64,000 nt of DNA from Bordetella genomosp. 12 (GTDB lineage Bacteria; Pseudomonadota; Gammaproteobacteria; Burkholderiales; Burkholderiaceae_B): contig NZ_NEVU01000001.1 of NCBI RefSeq assembly GCF_002261355.1, forward strand, positions 1,094,283-1,158,282. Direction: 5' to 3'. Below the pieces are notes generated by a model that saw only the letters and a program-made list of their open reading frames with translations, was not told the DNA's origin and ran no database searches. A program made the translations under genes and the position numbers. Of the stretch, positions 19,738 to 27,722 are shown piece by piece (within the stretch, counting starts at the first letter, position 1; every line of letters starts with the position of its first letter).

Positions 19738-21546
19738 ATGGACACGCGCATGTTCACGACCCGGCCGGAGATCCTGGGCAGCTTCGGCGTGGTGACCTCG
19801 ACGCACTGGCTGGCCAGCGCCAGCGGCATGAGTCTGTTGGAGCGCGGCGGCAATGCATTTGACGCCGCCGTGGCCGCCGGTTTCGTGCTGCAGGTCGTCG
19901 AGCCGCATCTGGTCGGCCCGGCTGGCGAAGTGCCGGTGCTGTTTCATTCGGCGCGCACCGGCAAGACCGAGGTGCTCTGCGGCCAGGGCCCCACGCCGGC
20001 CGGCGCCACGCTGGCGCATTATCGCGGCCTGGGGCTGGATCTCATCCCCGGCAACGGTCTGCTGCCGGCGGTGATTCCTGGCGCTTTCGACGCCTGGATG
20101 CTGCTGCTGCGCGATCACGGGTCGATGCGCGTGCGCGATGTCCTTGAACCGGCCATCTTCTACGCCGAATCCGGCCATGCGCTGATGCCTCGCATCAGCA
20201 ATACCGTTGCCGGCCTGAAGGATTTTTTCCTGCAGCACTGGCCCAGCACGGCCGAGGTCTATCTGCCCGGCGGGCAGGTGCCGCGCGCCGGCAAGCTGTT
20301 TCGCAATCCCGCTCTGGGGCGCACCTGGCGCCGGGTGCTCGAGGCCGCCGAGGCCGCCGGCCCGGACCGTGAGCGTCAGATCGAGGCCGCGCGCGATGCC
20401 TTCTACCGCGGTTTTATCGCCGATGCCATCGATCGCTTCGCCCGCCTTGAAGTCATGGATGAAAGCGGCCGCGCCCATTCTGGCGTGCTGCGCGCGGCCG
20501 ATCTGGCCGGCTGGTCGGCCACTTACGAGGCGCCCGCCAGCTATGAGTACGGTGACTACACCGTGGCCAAGGCCGGCGCCTGGAGTCAGGGCCCGGTGTT
20601 TCTCCAGACCCTGGCCTTGCTCAAGGGCACGGACCTCGGGGCGATGGGCGCCAACAGCGCGGCGTTCATTCATCACCTCACCGAGGCCATGAAACTGGCA
20701 TTCGCCGACCGCGAGGTGTATTACGGCGACCCGGCTTTTACCGACGTGCCGCTCGATACCTTGCTGTCGGACGCCTATAACGACCAGCGTCGCCGCCTCA
20801 TCGGCGAGACGGCCTCGCACGAACTGCGCCCGGGGCAGATTCCCGGCTTCGAAGCGCAGTTGGCGCGCGTGATGGATACGCTGTCACGCCTGTCCAAGGT
20901 CACGCCGGTCGGCGCGGCGGGCAGCGAGCCCACCCTCGCGGACATGCGCGCCTCGGTCAAGCGCGGCGATACCACGCATGTGGACGTGATCGACCGCTGG
21001 GGCAATATGGTGTCGGCCACGCCTTCCGGCGGATGGTTCCAGTCTTCGCCCGTCATCCCCGAGCTCGGCTTCGGCCTGAATACCCGCGCCCAGATGTTCT
21101 GGCTCGAGCCTGATCTGCCGTGCTCGCTGGCGCCGGGCAAACGTCCCCGCACCACGCTCACGCCCACGCTGGCGCTGCGCGATGGCAAGCCCTACATGGT
21201 GTTCGGCACGCCTGGCGGCGACCAACAGGAACAATGGCAGTTGCTGCTGTTTCTGCGTCATGTTCACCACGGCCTCAATCTGCAGGAGGCCATCGACCTG
21301 CCCATGTCGCACACGCAGCATTTCCCGACCTCGTTCTATCCGCGTGACCGCAAGCCGGGGCACCTGGCCGTCGAAGCCAGCTTTGGCGCGGCCGTGATCG
21401 AGGATCTGCGCCAGCGCGGGCACGTCATCGAAGAGGCGCCGGCCTGGAGCGTGGGCCGCCTGACCGCGGCCGCGCGCGACGCGGACGGGCTGTTGCACGC
21501 GGCGGCCACGCCGCGTTTGATGCAGGCCTACGCCATCGGCCGTTGA
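19738..21546 (+). CDS. Gamma-glutamyltransferase-like N-terminal nucleophile hydrolase
   Basis: Ntn-hydrolase of the gamma-glutamyltransferase family, 602 residues. The self-processing site is conserved: Thr412, first Thr of DTTHVDVIDRWGN, would become the nucleophile of the small subunit. SGMSLLERGGNAFDAAVAA is the family N-terminal motif. The usual GGT substrate-loop residues after the nucleophile are altered (SATPSGGW), so acylase or another amidase activity is possible. No signal peptide is visible, unlike classical periplasmic GGT, so it probably acts in the cytoplasm on peptides brought in by the preceding binding protein. ATG 19738 is three bases after that gene's stop. Confidence 0.9.
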   Translation: MDTRMFTTRPEILGSFGVVTSTHWLASASGMSLLERGGNAFDAAVAAGFVLQVVEPHLVGPAGEVPVLFHSARTGKTEVLCGQGPTPAGATLAHYRGLGLDLIPGNGLLPAVIPGAFDAWMLLLRDHGSMRVRDVLEPAIFYAESGHALMPRISNTVAGLKDFFLQHWPSTAEVYLPGGQVPRAGKLFRNPALGRTWRRVLEAAEAAGPDRERQIEAARDAFYRGFIADAIDRFARLEVMDESGRAHSGVLRAADLAGWSATYEAPASYEYGDYTVAKAGAWSQGPVFLQTLALLKGTDLGAMGANSAAFIHHLTEAMKLAFADREVYYGDPAFTDVPLDTLLSDAYNDQRRRLIGETASHELRPGQIPGFEAQLARVMDTLSRLSKVTPVGAAGSEPTLADMRASVKRGDTTHVDVIDRWGNMVSATPSGGWFQSSPVIPELGFGLNTRAQMFWLEPDLPCSLAPGKRPRTTLTPTLALRDGKPYMVFGTPGGDQQEQWQLLLFLRHVHHGLNLQEAIDLPMSHTQHFPTSFYPRDRKPGHLAVEASFGAAVIEDLRQRGHVIEEAPAWSVGRLTAAARDADGLLHAAATPRLMQAYAIGR

Positions 21547-21557
21547 GGTTGCCGGCG

Positions 21558-21579
21558 CCGGGACGGTGTGCCGTCCCGG
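21558..21579 (+). terminator. Hairpin after the GGT-like gene
   Basis: The 9-bp arms CCGGGACGG/CCGTCCCGG with loop TGTG lie just past the stop codon. There is no clear T-run. Confidence 0.5.
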
Positions 21580-21601
21580 ACCGCCGGCCTGGCGCACAGC
21601 C

Positions 21602-21626
21602 AAAAAAAAGCCGCCCCGCGGCGGCT
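21602..21626 (-). terminator. Rho-independent terminator of the MarR gene
   Basis: On the minus strand the arms AGCCGCC/GGCGGCT with a 4-base loop are followed by eight T. It lies 33 bp past the MarR stop codon. Confidence 0.85.
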
Positions 21627-21658
21627 GGTGTCAGGGCCATGCGCGGGGCGACTCACAC

Positions 21659-22219
21659 TCACACGTCCATCAGGTCGCGGCCGCTGCGGGCCTGCAACCA
21701 AACCTGCGTGTCGTGCCGCAGACTGCGGACATACTGCAACAGAAATGCCTGAACGGTCCGCATCTGCTGCGGGTCGAACTGGCGGCTCAGAAAGTGCACT
21801 TCCTCCAGCACGGCCTGGCGGGCCTGCACCAAGGCCTGGCAGCGTTCCGCCACCGGGTGGATCACGATGACGCGCCGGTCCAGCGGATGGCGTCCCCGTT
21901 GCACGAACCCCGCGGCTTCCAGCCGGTTGATCAAGGCGGTCGCGCCGCCCCAGCTGATACCCAGCAACTGGCCTAACTGGCCGGTGGGCAGGGATTCGAG
22001 CTCCTGCACCAGTTCCAGCGCCTTGATTTCCGTGACGGACAGGCCAAGCCTTTCGGCGACGGCGGCCTGGCTGGCGGTCGCGTAGACCGCCAGTTGCTGG
22101 CTCAGAATCGCGGCGATGTCAGCCACGGCCCCAGATTGCGCGGCAGGCGGCTCCTCGAACTTGCTGAGGTCGGCGACACTGTGACGCTCTTCGATGACGA
22201 TACGGTCTGCTTCGAACAT
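21659..22219 (-). CDS. MarR-family transcriptional regulator
   Basis: Winged-helix regulator of 186 residues. The core is at about 50-150 with LSVTEIKALELVQELESLPTGQLGQLLGISWGGATALINRLEAAGFVQRGRHPLDRRVIVI split across the recognition helix and wing (the DRR wing motif is intact). The N-terminal 45 residues are an extension beyond the usual MarR length. It starts 35 bp after the stop of the Gly-rich lipoprotein gene and shares its direction, so it is probably co-transcribed with that gene and may control the surface locus. Ligand unknown. Confidence 0.9.
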   Translation of the reverse strand: MFEADRIVIEERHSVADLSKFEEPPAAQSGAVADIAAILSQQLAVYATASQAAVAERLGLSVTEIKALELVQELESLPTGQLGQLLGISWGGATALINRLEAAGFVQRGRHPLDRRVIVIHPVAERCQALVQARQAVLEEVHFLSRQFDPQQMRTVQAFLLQYVRSLRHDTQVWLQARSGRDLMDV

Positions 22220-22254
22220 GGCGTTGCTCCGGCAAAGGCCTGGTTCCGGTTGAG

Positions 22255-23967
22255 TTACTTCTTGCCGCCCAGTCCGCCCAACAGGCCGCCCAGCAGTCCG
22301 CCGTTGGCCGAGCCGGTGGACGTGCCGCCGGCGCTGCCGCTGACGTTCAGGCCGCCAAGCAGACCCCCGAGCAGGCCGCCGTTGCCGGCGCTGGCGCTGC
22401 CCGTGGTGGTAGCGGTGGCGGCTCCCGTGACCGTCGCCACGGTCGTGGTCACGGTGGTGACCACGCCGCCGACCAGGCCGCCGGCGCTATTGCCGCCCAG
22501 CACGCCGCCGAGCAGCCCGCCGCTGGCCACCGTGCCGGTGGCATTGTTGGCCGCGCCGGTTACGCCGCCGAGCACGCCGCCCAGCAAACCCCCGCTGGCG
22601 GTGCCGCCGGCCGAGCCGCTGCCGGAGGCGCTGGCGGTGAGTCCGCCCAGCAAGCCGCCCAGCAGGCCGGTATTGGCGGTGGCCCCGCCGGTCGTGCCGC
22701 CCGTCACGCCATTGAGCAGCCCGGTCACCGGCGAGAGCAGACCGCCATTGGCCGCGCCACCCGTCACGCCGCCCAGCAGGCCGCCGGTAATGGGCGAGAG
22801 CAGGCCGCCCGTGCTGGCGCCCAGACCCAGGCCGCCGGTCAGGGAAGCGACCGCGCCAGTGGCGTCCTTCAGCACCGCGCCCAGGGGATTGGGATTGCTG
22901 GCGTCGGCCTTGACCAGCCCGCCGGCATGCGCGACCGCGTTGCCCACGCCTTGCAGTACGCCGTCCAGGCCGCCGATCGGCACATTGCCGCCCAACGAGC
23001 CGCCGGCGCCGGCGATGGTGCCGCCGACGCTGGACAGCAGGCCCGAGACCGGGGTGCCCAGCGTGGTCGTGGCGCCCACCGTTTGCGTCAGATTGGTGAC
23101 GGTCGCCGCGACCGGCGCCACGGTGGGGTCGAGCCCTTCACCCACGGCGCTGAGCGCGGACTGCAGGCCGAGCGGCAGCACGTTGTCGGCCGCCTTCCCG
23201 GTGTTGTTCAGGGCCGGTTCGAGCAGCGCGCCTTGCGAGGGGCTCAGCACGCTGCCGGTCAGACCTGCGACCGCCTGCGTGACGGGCTGCAGCAGGCCGC
23301 CGTCGCCGGTCAGGCCGGCGGTGAGCGCGCCCACCGCGCCCGTGGCGTTCTTGGCCACCTTGGTCAGCGGATTGGGATTGGCCGGGTCGGCGACCAGCAG
23401 GCCGTCGACGCTGCTGACCGTGTCGCCCAGGCCGCTGACCAGTCCACCCAGCCCGGTGCTCAGACCGCCTGGCAGGCCGCTGGCCGACAGCGTATCGCCC
23501 AGATCGCTGACGGAGCCGCCGACGGAGTTGAGCGTGGCCGCAACGGGTTGGCCCAGTCCGGTGGTGCTGCCGAGGGTTTGGGTGAGGTTTTCAACCGTGG
23601 CCACGACCGGCTGGAGGGTAGGGTCCAGCGCCTTGCCGATACCGCCCAGCGCCGCCTCGGTATTCAGCGGCAGCGCATTATCGACGGCGCTGCCGGTGCC
23701 GCCCAGCGTGGTTTGCAGCAGACCGGCCGAGGTCGTATTCGTGGGCGGCGTGCTGGGATTTTCCCCGCCGTTGCCCCCGCCATTATTATTTCCGCCCCCG
23801 GTGCCGCCCGTGCCGCCCGTATCGCCGCCCAGGCCGGGACCGGCGCTGGCCGAATGGCTGCCGCCACCGCCGCCACCGCAGGCGGTCAGAGCCGCCAGCA
23901 CCACGACGCTCATCAGGGAAAGTGCAAGCCGGGAGGGTTCGCGGCGAGTCTGAGTCTTCTCTTGCAT
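22255..23967 (-). CDS. Large Gly/Leu-rich repeat lipoprotein with internal duplication
   Basis: Predicted surface or periplasmic lipoprotein of 570 residues; function unknown. Signal peptide 1-29 ends in lipobox LTAC with Cys30. Then come a Gly/Asn linker (31-80), two related segments of about 155 residues (82-239 and 248-399) and a low-complexity tail (about 400-570) made of GLLGGLLGG-type units with Ser/Thr/Ala spacers, ending KK. Shared positions in the duplicated segments include DNxLPL, LDPTxxPVxATV, NLTQTxG and ADxxNPNPL. Databases often call such proteins collagen-like, but a Gly-X-Y period is not seen. ATG 23967 has AAAGGAG upstream. Neighbours are a MarR gene and a TpsB transporter. 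Confidence 0.85.
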   Translation of the reverse strand: MQEKTQTRREPSRLALSLMSVVVLAALTACGGGGGGSHSASAGPGLGGDTGGTGGTGGGNNNGGGNGGENPSTPPTNTTSAGLLQTTLGGTGSAVDNALPLNTEAALGGIGKALDPTLQPVVATVENLTQTLGSTTGLGQPVAATLNSVGGSVSDLGDTLSASGLPGGLSTGLGGLVSGLGDTVSSVDGLLVADPANPNPLTKVAKNATGAVGALTAGLTGDGGLLQPVTQAVAGLTGSVLSPSQGALLEPALNNTGKAADNVLPLGLQSALSAVGEGLDPTVAPVAATVTNLTQTVGATTTLGTPVSGLLSSVGGTIAGAGGSLGGNVPIGGLDGVLQGVGNAVAHAGGLVKADASNPNPLGAVLKDATGAVASLTGGLGLGASTGGLLSPITGGLLGGVTGGAANGGLLSPVTGLLNGVTGGTTGGATANTGLLGGLLGGLTASASGSGSAGGTASGGLLGGVLGGVTGAANNATGTVASGGLLGGVLGGNSAGGLVGGVVTTVTTTVATVTGAATATTTGSASAGNGGLLGGLLGGLNVSGSAGGTSTGSANGGLLGGLLGGLGGKK

Positions 23968-24142
23968 GACGTGCTCCTTTGGATGGGGGTTCAGGCCGTT
24001 TGCCGCCCGATGCCTTTCCATACGCAGGATTCATGCCAAGTTTTTACGGATTATCCCTGATATTGGTTGTTGGCTGAATTGCGGATTTTTAAAGCATATA
24101 TATATCAATGGCTTGCGAGACTTATTGCAGGTATCGCGGGAT

Positions 24143-24175
24143 AAAAAAAGGCCTGCTTTTTGCGAAAGCAGGCCT
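24143..24175 (-). terminator. Rho-independent terminator of the TpsB gene
   Basis: On the minus strand, an 11-bp stem AGGCCTGCTTT/AAAGCAGGCCT with a 5-base loop is followed by a run of T. It isolates the TpsB gene from the lipoprotein gene downstream, which therefore needs its own promoter in 23968-24142. Confidence 0.88.
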
Positions 24176-24211
24176 GCTGTGAATGTGGTTATTCCACGAT
24201 ATTCCCCCGAT

Positions 24212-24247
24212 GTTACGTCGAACGTTACGTCCGGCGTTACGTAACGC
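24212..24247. repeat. Three tandem 12-bp repeats
   Basis: GTTACGT recurs exactly every 12 bases (24212, 24224, 24236), each followed by a variable 5-mer. The third copy forms the palindrome GTTACGTAAC. It lies between the TpsB stop codon and its terminator. Confidence 0.75.
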
Positions 24248-24255
24248 CGCTCATT

Positions 24256-25956
24256 TCAGAAGGCATCGTAGAACAGGGAATAATTGGCATTAAACCGCAC
24301 ATCGCGGTCACGATCGTTGGCGGTAACCGCGCCGACCGGCTTGGCGATATTGAAGTCAAACAGGTAGTACTTGTCGTCGGTAATCCGGAAACCCAGCGCG
24401 ACCGACGAAAGATGTTTGGGATTGACCGGTTTGAGAGCTGGGTTGTTGTACCAGCTGCGCGCATAATCGACCAGCGCGTAGGGCTGCACGGCCTGCACAT
24501 ACTTGTAGCCGATATTAAAGCGCCGGTTGACTTCCGCCGACAGCCCCAGGCCTTTGTCGCCGCTGATCTCGCCTTGCGGATAGCCCATGCCATAACGCCA
24601 ACTGCCGAATGACACCTGTTCGGAAGAGGGCAGAATATCGCTGCTGTATTGCCCCGCGCCGCTGAACACCAGGCCGAACTGGGCCGGCAGCGTGAACGCC
24701 TGGCGCAGGCTCAGATTCCAGCGGGTGAAATCCAGGTCCGTGAGCGGCGTGGCCGTATAACCATAGTTGCTGGTGATCTTGGCGCGGGCGCCCATGCTGT
24801 CGACGCCTTTGGACACGCTCACTGTCGCATCGGTCGAACGCTGCGGCAGCACATCGAGATAGCGCAGTTCCGCGGCCGCGGCGCGCACGCGGGAGTCTTC
24901 GCGCAGCCAGTTGTCGCTGTGATGCTGATCGTAGCGGTCCTTGGAGTTGGTCGCGTACGCGCCCAGGCTGGCGGTGAGCGAACGGCGGTTGTTCAGCAGC
25001 AGGGGATAGCTCACGCCCACGCCGATCCGATCGGTCGTCACCTTGCGGTCAAAGCCCAGATACTGGATGGCTTCATCACGCGGCTTGGCCTGATAGTGAT
25101 AGCCGTCGACCTTGACGGCCCAGCCATCGTTGCCGACCGGCACCCGGACATCGGCCGAAAAGTAGCGCACGTCGTCGGTGTTCAAGGGCACGCTGGCCGT
25201 CAGGCGCACTTGCTCGCCCAGCGGCGTAAGGCTGTTGGCCCCGACGTTGACGATGGGCTGCATGCCGGTGCCCATGTCGGCGATGCCGCCATTGCCCGTG
25301 AATTTCTTGCGTGTGGCGCTCAGGCTCAGCTCCGTGGCGCCATTGGCGCGCTTGGGCAGGTCGAGCGTCGGCGTGAACGACACCCCCGGCACCGTGCGCA
25401 TCAGGTTGAGCACCCGCTCGAGCGTGCGCTGGGTCAGTGGCTTTTCCTGCAGCAAGGGCTCGGCCAGCGTTTCCAACCGGCGCTGGGCATTACCGATGTC
25501 GCCCTCGATGCGGACGTTCTCGATATACCCCTCGACGATGGTGACGACCACCAGGCCGTTGGCAAAATCCTGATTCTGGACCAGGGCAAAAGACAGCGGA
25601 TAACCCCGTTCCCGGTACAGCGCCGTGATTTTGTCGACCTCGGCCACCAATTGGGCGACGGTAATGTCCTTGCCGGCCAGCGGCGTCAGAAACGCCGAGA
25701 CCTCCTCGAACGGCAGGGTTTTGACGCCGGAGACATCGAAATGGCGCGGAACAATATGCTGCGCCAGCCTTGCCGCCACGGCTTGTTGCTCGGGGGTAGG
25801 GGCCACGGGCGTTTGCGGCGCAGCCACCGGCGGGCGCTCGATGGGGGGCAAGGCATCGACCGGATTGCCGCGCAGCGGGCCATCGGCTCGGGCATGAGGC
25901 GAAATAAATACCAGGCTGAACGGAATCAGCAAACTGCCGAGAACGAAAGGCTTCAT
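24256..25956 (-). CDS. TpsB-type outer-membrane transporter (ShlB/FhaC/HecB family)
   Basis: Two-partner-secretion pore of 566 residues. Signal peptide 1-24 (ends ARA), a Pro-rich linker, two POTRA domains (about 72-145 with PRHFDVSGVKTL, and about 146-225 with VRIEGDIGNAQRRLETLAEPLL), then a 16-strand barrel ending in the C-terminal Phe. The L6 region reads YGMGYPQGEISGDKG: the distal SGDxG part is kept but the usual VRG(F/Y) arginine is missing. No TpsA exoprotein with a haemagglutination-activity domain is encoded nearby. The Gly-rich lipoprotein downstream is the only local candidate substrate. The POTRA/barrel assignment is firm; the cargo is unknown. Confidence 0.88.
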   Translation of the reverse strand: MKPFVLGSLLIPFSLVFISPHARADGPLRGNPVDALPPIERPPVAAPQTPVAPTPEQQAVAARLAQHIVPRHFDVSGVKTLPFEEVSAFLTPLAGKDITVAQLVAEVDKITALYRERGYPLSFALVQNQDFANGLVVVTIVEGYIENVRIEGDIGNAQRRLETLAEPLLQEKPLTQRTLERVLNLMRTVPGVSFTPTLDLPKRANGATELSLSATRKKFTGNGGIADMGTGMQPIVNVGANSLTPLGEQVRLTASVPLNTDDVRYFSADVRVPVGNDGWAVKVDGYHYQAKPRDEAIQYLGFDRKVTTDRIGVGVSYPLLLNNRRSLTASLGAYATNSKDRYDQHHSDNWLREDSRVRAAAAELRYLDVLPQRSTDATVSVSKGVDSMGARAKITSNYGYTATPLTDLDFTRWNLSLRQAFTLPAQFGLVFSGAGQYSSDILPSSEQVSFGSWRYGMGYPQGEISGDKGLGLSAEVNRRFNIGYKYVQAVQPYALVDYARSWYNNPALKPVNPKHLSSVALGFRITDDKYYLFDFNIAKPVGAVTANDRDRDVRFNANYSLFYDAF

Positions 25957-26393
25957 CGATGCGGGCTTGTCGGGAGAAAGGGCGCTCGGCGCTGAGGATT
26001 ATTGTCGGATCGTGGTTGCCACGTTATCCGTCGCATATTGCCAGCAACATTTCGCCGTATCAATGTGTGCAAACCCCATCACTAAGATTGCGATTGTTGC
26101 ATCGCATCAGCTGAGCGCCGCCGCGGCGCTGTGTATCTCCCCAGTATATTTTCCAATAAATGCTGTTTATTGCCAAAAATGAGAATGTCGGTAGCACTTC
26201 TCTTGTCGCAATAGTACGAATATCAGGGAAAACCCGGATGTAAAGCGAATGTTAATAGATAAGACTAGATAAACATTTCAAAACAAAAATTGCAGTAATT
26301 TTTGGGCGCAAAAGTTGCGGCCAGATATATCGGGAGAGGTGGCAGTGATTTACTTATTGCTGGTTCTCGAGGCGAATTTACTGCGGAGCGTTG
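25957..26393. other. AT-rich divergent intergenic region
   Basis: A 437-bp spacer between the TpsB gene (minus) and the MHYT gene (plus), clearly richer in A/T than its surroundings. It holds the promoters of both, including a -24/-12-like element at 26305-26320. Short open frames inside it lack ribosome-binding sites and family features. Confidence 0.6.
26305..26320 (+). promoter_or_regulatory. Candidate sigma-54 (-24/-12) promoter
   Basis: GG at 26306-26307 and GC at 26318-26319 are exactly 10 bases apart. The -12 box GTTGC and part of the -24 box (GGCGC for GGCAC) are conserved. It lies about 75 bp before the MHYT start and upstream of the Tad locus, whose last gene encodes a sigma-54 activator. 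It is a pattern match only. Confidence 0.4.
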
Positions 26394-27200
26394 ATGAATC
26401 CGGGTGATGTAATTCCGCTCTCTTTCCAGATGGCGCTGGTGGCATTGTCATTTGTCGTCGCCTTTCTGGGAGCTTATGTTGCATTAAGCGCAGCGGCCAG
26501 AATTCGGCTGAATGTGCAGTATGGCGACAGCTGGCGGGGTTTTGCCGTGGTGGGCGCGGTGGCGATGGGGGGCATCGGCATCTGGGGCATGCATTTTATC
26601 GGCATGCAGGCGCAGTATTTGCCCTTCGATGTGACCTACAGCCTCTGGCCGACCATTCTGAGCGCCCTGGTGGCGATCGGTTTTTCCGGCGCGGCCTTTC
26701 TCTATGTGGGCGGCAAACCCTTTTCCTTGCTGCGCTGCCTGCTGGCCGGCGTGGCGGTGGGCTTGGCCGTGGCCGCCATGCATTACATCGGTATGAGCGC
26801 CATGCGCATGCCCGCCGTCTTTCGCTGGAACAGCTCCCTGGTCGTGCTGTCGGTGGTGATCGCCATCCTGGCGGCCACGGTGGCGATCTGGCTGGCATTC
26901 AACGTGCAGCGTGAAGGTCAGCGCGTGGCCGCCGCGGTGGTGATGGCCGTGGCCATCTGCGGCATGCATTACACGGGGGCGGCCGCCGGCGTGGTGATCT
27001 GCAGCACCCCGCTGGGCCCGGGGCAGGCCGGACAGGTGGGCGGAGCCTCCTTGCCCTATGTCGCCTTCTTCGGCGCGGTGACGATTTTGATTGCGATGCG
27101 TTGGCAGATGCACCGTAGCTACAGACGATATCAGTTGCGCATGGCGGCGCGGGTCGATGACCTGCTGGGCGCCGCGCGGCCCGCCAGACCCGTGGTCTGA
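26394..27200 (+). CDS. MHYT-domain integral membrane sensor
   Basis: Protein of 268 residues made almost entirely of a seven-helix MHYT domain. It has the three repeated motifs GMHFIGM, AMHYIGMSAM and GMHYTGAAAG, whose His and Met residues are thought to bind copper and sense a diatomic gas or redox state. There is no GGDEF, EAL or kinase output domain, only a short Arg-rich cytoplasmic tail, so it would need a partner. ATG 26394 has GGAG upstream; the frame also opens with a TTG three bases earlier. It precedes the Tad pilus genes in the same direction and may be a regulatory input to them. Confidence 0.9.
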   Translation: MNPGDVIPLSFQMALVALSFVVAFLGAYVALSAAARIRLNVQYGDSWRGFAVVGAVAMGGIGIWGMHFIGMQAQYLPFDVTYSLWPTILSALVAIGFSGAAFLYVGGKPFSLLRCLLAGVAVGLAVAAMHYIGMSAMRMPAVFRWNSSLVVLSVVIAILAATVAIWLAFNVQREGQRVAAAVVMAVAICGMHYTGAAAGVVICSTPLGPGQAGQVGGASLPYVAFFGAVTILIAMRWQMHRSYRRYQLRMAARVDDLLGAARPARPVV

Positions 27201-27345
27201 GCGCGAGGCCGCAGACAGGCCGTTGTTGAACCGGTTCAAGAAGGACCCCTGCCCGCAATGCCGGTGGGGTTAGTGGCAGCGCTCGGGAGACCGGCGCGTT
27301 CATTCAACCTGTGCAGTACCTGTTTTCTTGCTTTCGGAGGTGTCT

Positions 27346-27558
27346 ATGTTGGCGCAACTCTCTTCTTTCTGGCGTGACGAGGACGGCGCGACCGCCATCG
27401 AGTATGGCCTGATCGCGGGCTTGATCGCGGTGGTGATCATTGGCGGGCTGACAGCGGTGAGCGGCGGACTCAATGGCCTGTTCAATCGTATCAATGGCGC
27501 ACTGACAAACGTCGCCGCCGACAGCGGTTCGGGCGGCAGTACCCAGACCAACAATTAG
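27346..27558 (+). CDS. flp: Flp/Fap type IVb pilin
   Basis: Major pilin precursor of 70 residues. The prepilin cleavage site lies in the short leader: WRDEDGATAIEYGLIAG, with cleavage after the Gly and the Glu at +5 of the mature protein (ATAIEYGLI). A single hydrophobic helix follows, and the tail is Gly/Ser/Asn-rich. A strong GGAGG five bases before the ATG fits high expression. It is the first gene of a full Tad locus and is followed by a hairpin before the prepilin peptidase. Confidence 0.96.
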   Translation: MLAQLSSFWRDEDGATAIEYGLIAGLIAVVIIGGLTAVSGGLNGLFNRINGALTNVAADSGSGGSTQTNN

Positions 27559-27598
27559 ATAGCTATCGTCCTGATAACCGACGGTCGTACCCGTTTGA

Positions 27599-27628
27599 CG
27601 CGATGAGGGCCCGAGGGCCCTCATCGCG
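27599..27628 (+). terminator. Strong hairpin after the flp pilin gene (attenuator)
   Basis: Perfect 14-bp arms (CGCGATGAGGGCCC and its complement) with a 2-base loop lie 41 bp past the flp stop. No T-run follows, so it may act as a partial terminator or mRNA-stabilising structure that keeps pilin above the other Tad products. Confidence 0.65.
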
Positions 27629-27722
27629 GTAGTAACGCCCGGGATGCTTTCGGGCCTGTCTCGCCTTGATGCCGTTGATCAACGACGGGAGTATTGCCTT
27701 GTTGAAGGAGAATGCGTGGTGG

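Noticed and set aside
22094..23953. 619-residue Pro/Ser-rich plus-strand frame
   Set aside because: It is the antisense of the Gly-rich lipoprotein gene; PPSRPP runs simply mirror GGLLGG codons.
22255..23967. Collagen-like triple-helix repeats
   Set aside because: Gly spacing is irregular (GLLGGLLGG), not every third residue, so a triple helix is not supported.
25967..26182. Possible small ORF of 71 residues in the AT-rich spacer
   Set aside because: No ribosome-binding site or family feature, and it lies over the likely promoter of the divergent TpsB gene.
27201..27345. Sigma-54 promoter directly before flp
   Set aside because: Several GG-N10-GC spacings occur but none keeps the TT before GC; the better match is upstream of the MHYT gene.
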